Both the position numbers and the translations under genes were made by a program. Positions 24,823-37,700 of a DNA stretch of 64,000 bases are shown here, in pieces. The notes beneath the pieces are model-generated. The model did not search any database, was not told where the DNA came from, and worked only from the letters and a program-made list of their open reading frames with translations. Numbering within the stretch: the stretch's first letter is position 1; each line of letters starts with the position of its first letter. Source of the stretch: Carettochelys insculpta (lineage: Eukaryota; Chordata; Testudines; Carettochelyidae); assembly GCF_033958435.1 (NCBI RefSeq), contig NC_134138.1, positions 29,976,598 to 30,040,597 of the forward strand, in the 5' to 3' direction.

Positions 24823-25633
24823 ACAAACTGCAATCTCTCAGAGCTGATCTTGCCGTCTTAGGCATGCATTAGCAAAGACCTCCTACTCCCTTCCAGAACA
24901 CAAGAATCAAATCATCGCCTTAAAAATGGGATTTTATTATGAAAACAAAAAGATATACTTGATAAAGCGTACTTGGTTGCTAGGTGTTTTAAAGCAACTG
25001 GGAAAAGAATAATTTAAAAGCACAGACAAATTCCATCTTTGCAATACAGCTTAAGTATGGCAACTTAGCGCAGAGAAATTTAACCAACCAACCAACCAAA
25101 GAAAATAATCTGATTGCATCTACATGGACATTCCCTACCAACTCAGAGATCCAGTTCATCTTCATGCCCAGTATTCTCTGTAAGCACGATAATCCTGCCT
25201 AGTTCAATTACTCTTATGCCCCCAGCTCCTGGCTTAAAACTCATGCACAGCATTTCTTTCATTTCAAATCCCAAAACCTTCCTCCACTGGCTCTCTTCGT
25301 TCCCCGCCAACACCTTCTAGTCACCAGAATTTAACCACTTGGTTACTGAATGCTGGGATGTTTAGAAAAGGCCAGCACTCCTCCTATTCATCACAGGAGG
25401 TTTACTGTGAACACAACAGAACAGCCAGCAGCTTGCCTAACCAAAGTTTTTGTTATACTGGGTGGTGAGAAGATGGGGGCAGAAGACTGCGTGGATGAAG
25501 GGAGGAGTGGGAGACAGAGGGGGCTATTTAGGGATCTGGGAAGGAAAAGAAAAGGATGGTGCTTGGTCCTGCCAAGAGGGCAGGGGACTGGACTCGATGA
25601 CCTCCTGAGGTCCTTTCCAGTTCTATGAGGGGG

Positions 25634-25704
<71 letters not shown>

Positions 25705-28700
25705 ACAGGAGAAAGGTTGTGGTTGTAGGGGGGTTGGGCAATGAGGGCAGGTGATACACAACCCCTGAACTGGTTGTTTCAAAAAAGCTGAATTTTACTA
25801 GCTGCTGAGGGAAGAGGCAAATAACTACATACTTATAATGAGGACGATGAATGTGGTGTTTTCAAAAATATGTACTGCAAAGATTTAAAAGTGACAGCTG
25901 ACAGTGTCAATTCTGGGCAATTTCTGGATCATAAAGTTTCAGAAGTTTGTGGGGGAGTAAGGTGTATACAATGACATAAGAATTGCTGATTAGTTTGACA
26001 TGCACAACTGCCTATACAAGTACAGGTCGAATTTCTCTAATCTAAACTCTCTCATCCAGCAACATTTGTAATCCGGCGTGATTTTAGTTAGCCTGATGAC
26101 CACTTATCACGTGTGTGGCCAAGCTTCCCATGGTACCATATAGTGTTTACAGCTCTCAGTGTTCTGTGCTGTTATTTAGCTGTAATTTACCCCTAAATAT
26201 CTTCTAAGAGCCCAGTAAGCAGTAGAAATATTGATAATATTCTAGACAGCAATGACCTTCCATGATCCAGCAAATTCTCTCGTCCAGCATTGGTGGGGTC
26301 CCAAGGGTACCAGACAAGTGAGGCTAAACACACACTACAGTCTCAAAAATAACACAGACATTATAATCAAACCAGCTGACAAAGGGGGAGTTGTCATCAT
26401 GAATAAGTCAGACTATGAACAGGAGGTGGTCAGACAACTCTCCAACACCAAATTTTACAGACCTCTCTCCTCTGATCCCACTTTGGAATTCCAAAAGAAA
26501 TTACAACAACCATTTAAGGAACTCTCTGCTGCTGCTTGGGGCCTCATTCACTCAGACACACCATGTGAGCCCCAACCTGGATTATTCTATTTATTTCCCA
26601 AAATCCACAAACCTGGAAACCCTGGATGCCCTACCATTTTGGGTTTTGGCACCCTTACCACAAGACTATCCAGTTATGTGGACTCCCTCCTCAAACCCTA
26701 TGCCATCAACACTTCCAGCTATCTCCAAGACACCACTGACTTCCTGAGGAAATTACAAAACGTCTGAAAAGTTTCAGACAACACCATCCTTGCCACCATG
26801 GATGTAGAGGCTCTGTACACTAATATTCCACATGAAGACAGATTACAAGCGATCAGGAATACCATCCCTGATGTCACCACAGCCAATCTGGTGTCTGACC
26901 TCTGTAACTTTGTTCTCACTCATAACTATTTCCGATTTGGGGACAATGTATACCTCCAGATTAATGGAACTGCTATGGGCACCCGCATGGCTCCATAATA
27001 CGCTAATACATTTATGGCTGACCTGGAACAATGATTCCTCAGCTCTCATCCCCTATTACCCCGCCTTTACTTATGACACTATACTTACCTACACACTTCT
27101 AGCTTCCATCCTGCACACACAACTAGATCCATTATTTACAGTCAAGTCCTTAGGTACAATTGCATTTGCTTTGATCCTACTGACAGAGACCAAAAACTAC
27201 AAGATGTCTACCAAACATTAATAAACCTGAATTACTCACCAGGAGAAATAAAAAAAAAAAAAAAAAATTGACAGGGCCAGACGAATACCCAGAGACCAGC
27301 TACTTCAAGATAGGCCCAAAAAGCCAATAACAGAACACCACTGGTCATTACCTACAGCCCCCAACTCAAACCACTGCAACGCATTATTAAAGACCTACAA
27401 CCTATCCTTAATCAGGATGCCACACTCCAGAAGGGCCTAGGTGATAGGGCTGTTCTCTCCTACAGACAACCTCCCAACCTTATGAGGATCCTCACCAACA
27501 GCCACAGTCTATACCACAGGAATACCAATCCTAGAACTTTTCCTTGCAACAAGGCCCGTTGCCAACTTTGTCCACATATCTATTCTGGAGATACCATCAC
27601 TGGACCTAACCAGTTATTCACAGAATCATGGGCACATTCTCATGTTCCTCAACTAACATCATATATGCCATCATGTGCCAACAATGCCCAGATGCTTTGT
27701 ATATTGGACAGACTTCAAACTCTCTCAGACGAAGAGTTAATGGGCACAAAACAGACATAAAAACACTCCTGATTCACAAACCTGTCAGCCAACACTTTAA
27801 TGGAGTGAGCCATTCTGTTAATGACCTGAAAGTCTGTGTTGTACTAAAAAGGAATTTTCACAGCCGTTTGGAAAGAGAGGCTGCTGAACAATCTTTTATA
27901 TTCAAATTAGACACATTAACACGTGGTTTGAACCGGGATGACGATTTCCTAGCTCATTATAGGGGCTCTTTTACATGCTTGGCTCAAATAATTTTTCTGA
28001 TTTGTCAACCTTGATTACTATTTTTGGTTTTCTGGGCCTTAAATATTGAGTCTGTTATGGTGTGGCTATGATTTGAAGAAGTGGGTCTGTCCCACGAAAC
28101 CTCATCACCTAATAAATTATTTTGTTAGTCTCTGAAGTGGTACTAACTGTTTTTTTGTTTTCATACCAACATATATTTTCCTTTAAAAAAAATCGATCAA
28201 TGGCAAAAAAGTACATTAACGGACACTTAAGGTGCCTGATGCTACGTTATCCCTTGCAGAACACTGAACCCAGTGAAGCATGAACTTCTGTAAAACCAGG
28301 AAATGCACAGTTAAAGTTGCCCATGCAACCTTAACTCTGCCCTCTTTCAGCAATGCCCCAGTATAGCCTGCATGGCTTTGAGCAAGGTCCCGGCTGCCTA
28401 GGGAAGGAGCTCCTACCTTGCATACTGATGAAAATCGGTTCCCATGTCACTCTTGGCACCTGTGCTGGGGATTGCTGACCCCGGGGTAGGCTGTTATAGC
28501 ATGGTATAGGATCACATCCACAATGAGCTGGAATATGAGGGGCTTCTAATTCTTTGATGGCTATGTGAACATGTAAATTGAGATGATATCCTGTGCGGAA
28601 ATTATAAAAGGCTATGAAGTGGCTCCTACACTGTACATGTATGGTATTTGTTCTGGGAAGTCTACTAATTGTGCAAATATACTCCAGGATCTGAAATTTC

Positions 28701-31700
28701 GTGACTCTTATAGCGCCAAAGGCCAATATGAGTATGTGCTAAGTGCATATTGATTCATTGCTTGAAGAGTGTAGAGGGAAGATGCCATAGGCATTCCCTC
28801 CCGCACCTTCTACTCCTGTTTAATAGTGCTGAATTGAATCCTATGGTAAGAAGAATGGGTTGAAAAAAGAGGTGAGAACCTTGTACATTTTAGCATTTGT
28901 GGGGTTGGTAGAGTAAAGATGTGTGTTAACAGGGCTTATTGGGGTATTACTGAAAGACAGCAGAGTTAAGATTACATAGGAAAGTTTAACTGCACATTTC
29001 CTGCTTTCCAGAAGTTTGATTTTTGCTCTGTTCAAAGTTCTGCAGGGGGATGTCATACTTCTGAGCAACCGCAATGAAGGGTCCTGTGGCACCTTATAGA
29101 CTAACAGAAAAGTTTTGAGCATGAGCTTTCGTGAGCACAGACTCTCTACATCAGATGCTCAAAACTTTTCTGTTAGTCTACAAGGTAAGAGCACCTGATG
29201 AAGTGAGTCTGTGCCCATGAAAGCTCATGCTCAAAACTTTTCTGTTAGTCTATAAGGTGCCACAGGACTCTTCATTGCTGTTACAGATCCAGACTAACAT
29301 GGCTACCCCTCCGATTCTGAGCAACCGTAACTCTCTATGAACGTAATTCTTTTCCACATTAAATAAACCCACTTGCTTTAAGGAAGTTGCATATTACTAC
29401 AGTAAGCTCTCTTTTAACTTGTATTCAATTAACCAGTACTCTCAGATAACCGGCACTGCCACCAGGCACTATTCCCAGCACCTGGGTTTCCTCTTCTGGG
29501 GGTGCTGTGCTACTTGCAGGTGGTGAAGGGATCCTATCCCACCCCAACCAGCGATGCTGCTTCCTTCCCCTTCTTAAGCAGGGACAGGATGTGGCGTGGA
29601 GCCCAGATGCCATCCCTTCCTGGGCCTGGGCTGCGGAGGCTGCAGGACTGTTCAGTGGAGGAGTGGGCAGCAGAGGAGAGGAAGGGCAGGGCACCTTCCT
29701 GCCGCACACCTGCGGCCTGAGCTGCTGGGGGCTGCTGAACCCCTGCGAGAGGATGGCAAGATGGGTGGCAGGAGCATGTGGAGCCAGCCCCCACCTCCTC
29801 ACCCCCATCCCCTGCACAGCAGCATGGGCCAGGGCCTACTACAGGAAGCTGCTTACCCCAGTGGGGTAGGTAGTCAGAACATGGGGAGCCTGCCAGCCCC
29901 CCTGCCACCTCCCCCGGCAGCAGCACAGGACAGGCCCTGAGCTGCTGAGAGATGCTTGTCTCCAGCCGGGAGTGCGGCAAGGCGGGATGGCTGGCTGCAG
30001 CAGCACGGGCCAGGGCCTGAGCTGCTGAGAGCACAGAGCAGACTGCGCTGGTGGAGGTGGTGCTCCAGGGGACAGGCTGCCAAGGGCTTCGGGGAGGGGA
30101 ACGCTGCCATAGTGCAGACACAGATGGCGAAGGGATCCTCCTGGTTATCTGTAATATTTCAATATCTGGCAACCTCCCAGTCTTGAGGCTGTTGGATATG
30201 GAAGAGTTTACTGTGTATAACACTGGTCATAAACTACTAAAGAGAAGAAATGGAGATAGCCAGTAGGACCTGTCCAGCAATACACAGTTACACCCTACTT
30301 CCACTCTAAAAATGGGAAAACTGCAAAATTCCACACCAATGTAGCTAGTGGCACAAAGGAGACAGGAGACTGTACTCAGAGTGACTTGAGAGAGGACAAA
30401 GATGCAAATCTTAATTGACCTCTCTTTTCCTCAGAAAGGACAATTAGTACCATATTTGACACTCTCTGGCTAAAGGGAAAGGTAACATGAGACACTGATA
30501 AAATGAAAGTCTAACATAAAAGTAAACTATTTCAAGAGCCTTACTTATTTTTCCTTCTTTTCTGTATCTATAAGAAGAGGTCTAAAAGGATATTCAATGG
30601 CCTGTATGCAATTGTGCTAATTAGGCTCAATTCTATCTACACCAAAACTGGAACCTTTTAAAAAAAGTATTAACACTGGACAGTGACTGGATTATGTTAA
30701 CAAAATGATCAAAATTAATACAATACACCCTCACCTGTAAAAGAGGAATAAACAGGCTTTCCTATCTCACAAGGGAGTTATGCAGCTCCATTAAAGTTTG
30801 GAGTGCTCTGAAGATGTACACTGCTCTATTAATTAACTCAAACTTTAGATAAGAAATTAATAGCACAAATATGACATCCTTTCCATTTATAGCTATTACT
30901 CAAACATTAGCAAAATAGAACACCTGCATTCAAAATTTTGTTTTTACTCCTCAAAATATAACCAATATCTATGCCTTTATGTTCATGTGCATTTAAGTTG
31001 GAGTATTTCACTTGAGTAGTGCTTCCAGAGTGATTCACATTCTAGATTCAATTCTCAATTTCTTCTACAAATGTTAAGAGCTTGTAAGCAACTTAGTTTC
31101 TATATGTACTATGCAAGATATAAGTTTTGTAACAAGTAATTTTGTTCTCTGGGTTTGTATGCAGTGACAAGAAAGCAGCAATTATAGCTAAAAATCAATG
31201 ACAGTATAATTCCATATCTAAACACCCTTTCTCTCCTACATTTCATTAACTTGTTCTGTTTATTCTATTTTCTCAAAGACAGAAAAATATTTAAAACAAG
31301 ATGCTATCTTAAGAACACTAAAATGACAAAAATGCCCTACAGGAAAAAATATCCCTTCCACTGTGTGGAACAAGGGTTCCTCCTTGAAATGCATGTGATT
31401 ATCTATTTTGTCACTATTTTTGACAGACAGTAGCCTACACCACAAACTCCTACATAATTAATGTATTTTTGTGGAACTGGAAGTCTCTACTCATATAAAT
31501 TTCTAAACAGAGGCTTGTAAGAACCACCATTTAATTCTAAACCCCCAAAATGATTATAAGGGAATTGCCATTGCTGGTAGGTTGCTTAGCAAACTCAGAG
31601 TGGCAAGATTTTTTTCCTGGCAGACTGAGTTCTCTCCCATTCCTGTCTTGCTTAACCAAAATGGCTTTATTAAACTCTGTGCCACTTTTCAGGGTTAACT

Positions 31701-34700
31701 GTAACATTGTTCTTCGCCTGTAGTCCCAATTTCTGAGCTATTTCACCATGACCAGTATTTGGATGTTGCAGGAGAATTAGCTTACAATATATGAAAACTA
31801 AACAAAAACAAAGCAAAATGAGGAGAAGGAAGGCAGGAACATTTTAATTTGTCCATAGATTCTTTCATAGTATCTCTTTTTTCAAAGAAATTCTCATAAG
31901 AAGCACTACATCTTTTGTACAGATTTGGATATTCTGGGTCAATGTCACATCAACTTCAATGGGAGTTACACTTACTAACACCTGGAATTTGATCCAGATC
32001 CTCTTGCAAATTGTTTTATTGTTTACAACCTTCACCAATTCTGTTTCAATCTGAATCAGTGATGCTTATGTTTACCAACATGCAGGGCTATCTTTAGGGG
32101 GTAGGGCGCCCAGAACAACTTCCTCTGCCTCAAGCCTCACCCCCATTCCATCCCATCACCAAACCCCTGATCCTGCGCCGCCCCCCGAACTGCTCCCACT
32201 CTATCCCTTCCTCCGAGAGTCCCACCAAGCAACATAGGGAGATGGCAGAGGACAGGAGTCAGGTTGCTCTACTTTCCGCTGTCGCTGTTGAGTGTGGGGG
32301 TGGACCTGATCCCTGCTGCCAGAATCAGGCTCTCCACTAGTTGCTTTCACATCCACCTGAAGCACAGGGCCCCAAAAGCATGGGGCCTGGGACAGTTGCT
32401 CTGGAGCATCCTATGGTCCAGATGGCTCTGCCTACCACCTTCTACTAGCACAGGGGTGAGCAAGACAGGGCTTGTAGGCTTGATCTGGCTGGCCTAACAA
32501 CTTGGATCCGTCCAGCTGACTGCATCTGACCTGCATACTATTTATATCCTGCTGCCAGGATAGCAGCAAAGGCTGGGAGACCCAGGGCTTTTAAATAACT
32601 GAAAGAACCCCAGCTGGTGGCCGGGCAGTGCAGCAGGGGTGGGAGCCTTGAGCCCTTTAAGTCAGTGCTATTTAAAGGGCTTCTGGCCCCCTGCTTGCCA
32701 AAAGCATGACAAACCTTCATTCCCCTTATCTCCGTGCACAGATTCTTTTCTACAATCATAACCAGGCCCTGAGGTTACATAACATTGGATCTTAATAAGT
32801 ACAAATAATGTTATTAAATTTCATTATTATAAGCATTTTATTTGCAAACTCTTAAACAGAACTGAAGAAATAATGTCTTGCTATCTAGCAGGGTACTATG
32901 CAAAGAACTTATTTCCTCTTTTCTTTTATGAACATTAGGGGTATTTCTGACTACTATATTACGTTACACTTATGTTTTGAAAGGTGACTGTAAATTTCTG
33001 CTAAGGTTACCATGAGCTCTATTTTTCCCCTTAGACTAGTAAAACAAATGTTAACTAATATTTCTGTTTAAGTAAAAATACATTCAAGAATTTTACTTCC
33101 TTCTTTAATAAGTTCTTGTGAGTGGAATCCTTGATGAAATGTGAGAAGTGAGACAAGCCTCCTCCTTTATTTGTCCAGCTTTTTGGCTGTGGAGATTGAT
33201 ACCATTATGTATAGAAAATAGACGGGAGGTGATGGAATAATAAATCTATCATATGAACAACTATTCTAAGAATGTTAAAGTTATGAAGTAAAAACTCTCA
33301 GAAATTAAGAAAAGTCCAGCTGAGGTTGACTGTGTCAGCTGAACTGGACCTTCCTTGTATTACTCCTGGGAATTGTCTACACTACCACCTTCCTTCGAAG
33401 GAAGGATGGTAATTAAGGTGTTGGGAGTTTACTAAAGAAGTGCCGCACTGCACAGGGAGCACTTCATTAAGCAAATTCCTCCCCCAGCCCCCGCAGCAAT
33501 TTCGAACTTTTAAACTTCAAAGTACCAGCTTGCGTCTAGCTGTGGCTCACCCACCGGTACTTCGAAGTACCGGGGCAATTTTGAAGTCCCTTTACTCCTC
33601 AAAATTTTGAGGAGTAAAGGGACTTCGAAGCTGTCCTGGCACTTCGAAGTACTGGCAGGTGAGCCATGGCTAGACGCAAGCTGGTACTTTGAAGTTGCCA
33701 CAGGGGGCCATTTGCTTAATGAAGTGCTGCCTATGCAGCGCAGCACTTCATTAGTAAACTCCCAACACTTTAATTACCATCCTTCCTTTGAAGGAAGTTG
33801 ATAGTGTAGACAAGCCCCTGGAGGAATTCTGGGCCACTGCAAATGCATACATTTCATGTGTCCTGCAGATTTTCTTCTTTCCTGCAGAAAATACATTTCT
33901 GCCTTAGAACAGCTGCAGTTCTACCTTTTTGACCACAAATTTAGTTGGATGTTCTGGTGCCACAGTGGCCTCTGGTGGTCCAAAAGCAGAACTGCAGCAC
34001 TCCTGGGGCATAAACGGGGGCAGGGAGGGGGGAAAACAGCTAGAGGGAGGGCAGACTGGGGTATGGACTCAGAAGCTAGTGAGGTGACAGTTTTGAGCTG
34101 GGGCCAATGGGACTAGAGGTGCTCCAGGGACATAAGGAGATGGGGCAGGCAGCTGCAGGGATATGGGAATCAGCAGTGCGGGTTCAGTGGCAGATCTGTC
34201 TGACTGAATGGGAGAGGCTTGGAGTCAGCCAGGACCTGCACAGGCTATGCTTCCCAGTTCCCTAACAATCCAGCACCACCTGCCAAGAAACCTGTCCCAT
34301 ATTTCATATAACAATCCTTCAGATTCACTCCAGACTCCCTCCCTCTCTATCAGCAGCTCTGTCATCCCTGACTCCCTTGAAGCCATTAGTAACAATGTAA
34401 CTTTTTGAGGAGTAAAGGGACTTTGAACTACCCCAAGCACGCTGAAGTACCGGTGGGTGAGCTGCAGCTAGACACGCGCTGGCACTTTGAAGTTTAACAC
34501 TTCGAAGTTGCCATGGGGGAGAATTAGCTTAATGAAGTGCTGCATATGCACTGTAGCACGTCGTTGTTAATCTCCCAACACCCTACTTACCATACTCCCT
34601 TCGAAGTAGGGAGCTAGTGTAGACATAACCTTAGTGTTTCATAAACACGCTTGACAAATATCAGAATAAAGTTATGGGTTAGTAACAAACTTTAGCTCTT

Positions 34701-37700
34701 CAATTCCTCAAAATAGAAAAAAAAGCAGACTTCCTGACAAATATCAAAATAATTGAAACTGGCATGATTATATTGTGTTATTCTGACAAGTAAAATACAC
34801 TGGATTTTGCAGAATTTTAAAATATTGTGCACAGAATTTGTTGGTACAAAATTCTCCCAGGAGTATAAAACTACAGAAAAACGAACTGTGAATGTCTGCT
34901 TAAGGAGTACTGACTAAAAGAATCTGGATGTTTCAGTGGATCACAAACTAAATATAAGTAAACAATGTAATTCTATTGCAAAAAGCATCCCAGACATCAT
35001 TCTGGAACGTATTAATGGGGTGCTGCAAGCAAGACATTGGATGTAATTTTTCCACTCAGCACTGATATGGCCTCAAGGGAAGTACTGTAGCCAGTTCTGG
35101 GCAACACACTATGGCTACAGGTACACAACCAGACAAATTCGATTTTATAACACTGGGTTTTATAAATTCGATTTTGAATATCCTCACTTCCCACAAAGTC
35201 CACACAAAGTTGAGTCAGGGCTGCCACACTAGTGTGGCCAAACATCAACTGTTGCAGTAGTCCATTGTGGGAACCTATGCCACAGCTCCCTCAGCCCCAC
35301 ATTCTGCGCCCTCTCCACAGACCCCGCTGCACCCCTGCCACCTGCAGCGCTCACCCTGCTCCCTGCAGGCTGGGGGAGCCGAGCAACTGACCAGCGCTGC
35401 TGCGCCTGGCTTGCGGGAGCCAGCTGATGTTCTGGTCAGTTTTCTGGCTCTTGCAAGTGACAGGGAGCCGGGAGCCAGGTGCAGCAGTGCCAGTCAGCTT
35501 CAGGAGGCTAATAAATTGGATTAGCACTTCCACACTAGCTTTAATTCGAACTGTTAAATTCGTACTCGATGCTGCACCCACCCAGTTCCAATGATATTAT
35601 GGTATCGATATTAGTGCTCCCTAAATTGACCTAATGGTATTTACAGTGAAGACAGTCGCTTGGTACAATTGAGCTAACTGCCTTAAATTTGAATTTATCT
35701 TATACTGTAGACGTAGCCTTTGATGCAGACTAACCACAGAAAGTCCAGAAAAGAGCAACAAAGGTGACTACACATCTGGAAAATATGACCAAAATGGAAA
35801 GATTGAAAAAACTGGGTTTGTTTAGTTTGGAGAACAAAAGCTTCGGAAGGCACGGGATAACAGTCTTCCACTATATAAACGTCTGACATAAAGATGAGAG
35901 GGGTAAATCGCTCTCATTACCCACTGCGGACAGGACAAGAAGTAATTAATTGAAGCAAGAGAGGTTTAAGTTAGACATTAGGAAAAAAATCCCTTACTGT
36001 AATCGTTGTTAAGCACTGGAACAAATTACCTTGGGAGACTCTGGAATCTCTGTCACTGAAGGTTTTTAAGAACATGTTAAACAAACACCTGTCAGGGAGC
36101 TCTAGGTAGTACTTAGTTCTGCCTCAGTGCAGGGGACTAGACCAGATGAGCATCAAGGTCTTTTCCAGTGCTATACTTATATGATTATTAACTCATTTTG
36201 ATAAAGAAAGTTTAAACATTTTTGAAATTCCATAAGATCATGCTAAGGAGGTTTAAAAAGCTAATTTGCACACAAGTATAACAGTCAGGATAAAAACATG
36301 TCATAAAACTCTCAAAAACAAAGCAAATAACAGACAGTTATGCTCAGTAACAGTGAAAGATAGCAAATAAATGTGCATAAATTCACAGTATAACATTATA
36401 TACAATTTAATATATGCAATCCTGCTATATCCACATACAAGAAGATAAAACACAACAGGAAAGCTTTCACCTTCTTTTCTCTAAATTTACATGCTGCCCC
36501 CATGCACCTGATTGTCGAGTGTGCGAATAAATATATAGTTTTATGTAACATCTTTGCCTCACAAACTGGGAATTAAGAAGATGAAACATCAAAGAAATAT
36601 TTTCAGTAGATTTTCTGGTATTTTTCTCTACCACTTATTTTAATAGGAATCTAGAAACTCTGTTCAGTTGTTTTCCATTTTACATAAACCTGTACTGCTT
36701 TCTACTTAGTATTTATAGATGCATCTGTTTCAAACCCTACCTTTATGTTTTACCATTTGAAGGAGCAAATATTTGTGGTTTAGTAATACTGTATCTTTGT
36801 ACACTACAGTAAATGCTAATTGGTATTTTTTTTAGATTTGAATAAAATTTTAATTAGTAACTATACCTACCATTCAGAATGAAAATTCACCCACATCTTT
36901 AGTGTATCTGATACATTTTGCTTGACCCAATTAGTTTTTCATAAATGCAATACTTGACAAATATTATCAGAATAAAGTTGTGGATTAATAACAAATCTTA
37001 GTTCTTCAATTTCTCAAAATAAAAAAAATTAAAGCAACCCCCCTTTTTTATTTTGATTTTCAACAACTAATTTGTGGAATGGGAGCCCTACATTTCATTA
37101 TTAATCCACAACTTTATTCTGATAATATTTACACATCTACATTATACAGCCATACCCTGAGATATGCCCATTCGGGTTATGAGAATTCAAGTTTACAAGG
37201 AGTTTGATTTAAAACCCCTACCTCATCTAATGAGGCATTTCCTCGAACTTACAAGGACTGATTTCAATTTCATGCGCCTCAGCGGGACACGGGTGCCCTG
37301 CAGCAGGAGAAAGGCTGCAGCTCCAGGCAACGGCTACCCACAGCTGCATCCCGTCCAGCGCATCTCTCCGCAGCGCCCAGTGGCGGTTTCCTGGAGCCCC
37401 TGGCCCAGCCTTTACCTGTAGCTGGTCAGGGTCTCCGCCTCAGCTCTGCAGCAGTGGCGTGCCCCAGCCCAGCCAGCGGCCGCAGGCTCCCAGGCGCTCC
37501 CGCGAGACATGGTTGCTGGGCGTGCAGGCCATCCTGGCCCTGCCCCTGCTGCTTGCTCCCCGGGCAGCTAGGGGCCTGCCGCTGCCCGCCCTGCGCAGCT
37601 GTGCCTCGGGCGCCACTTGCCACCTGTGGCGTTCCTTTGCATTTAGCGCCTTGGCCGCTGCTGGCGGGGCCTCTCTGCTGTGCAGCTCCGCACAAGCGAG

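Larger units (their letters stand above)
33360..34865. mobile_element. TTACTCC-type TIR transposon carrying two nested MITEs
   Basis: TTACTCCTGGG at the left and CTCCCAGGAGTA at the right match the termini of 16418-17632, and the two share interior segments. The copy is interrupted by a 449-bp foldback MITE at 33369-33817 and by a partial MITE at about 34404-34632. Confidence 0.65.

Noticed and set aside
25391..25782. Long minus-strand frames with His/Thr repeats
   Set aside because: They translate the GT microsatellite; no real gene.
29534..30223. A 229-residue minus-strand frame
   Set aside because: It lies in the GC-rich core of a TIR element and has no recognisable motif. Length is explained by few stop codons in GC-rich DNA.
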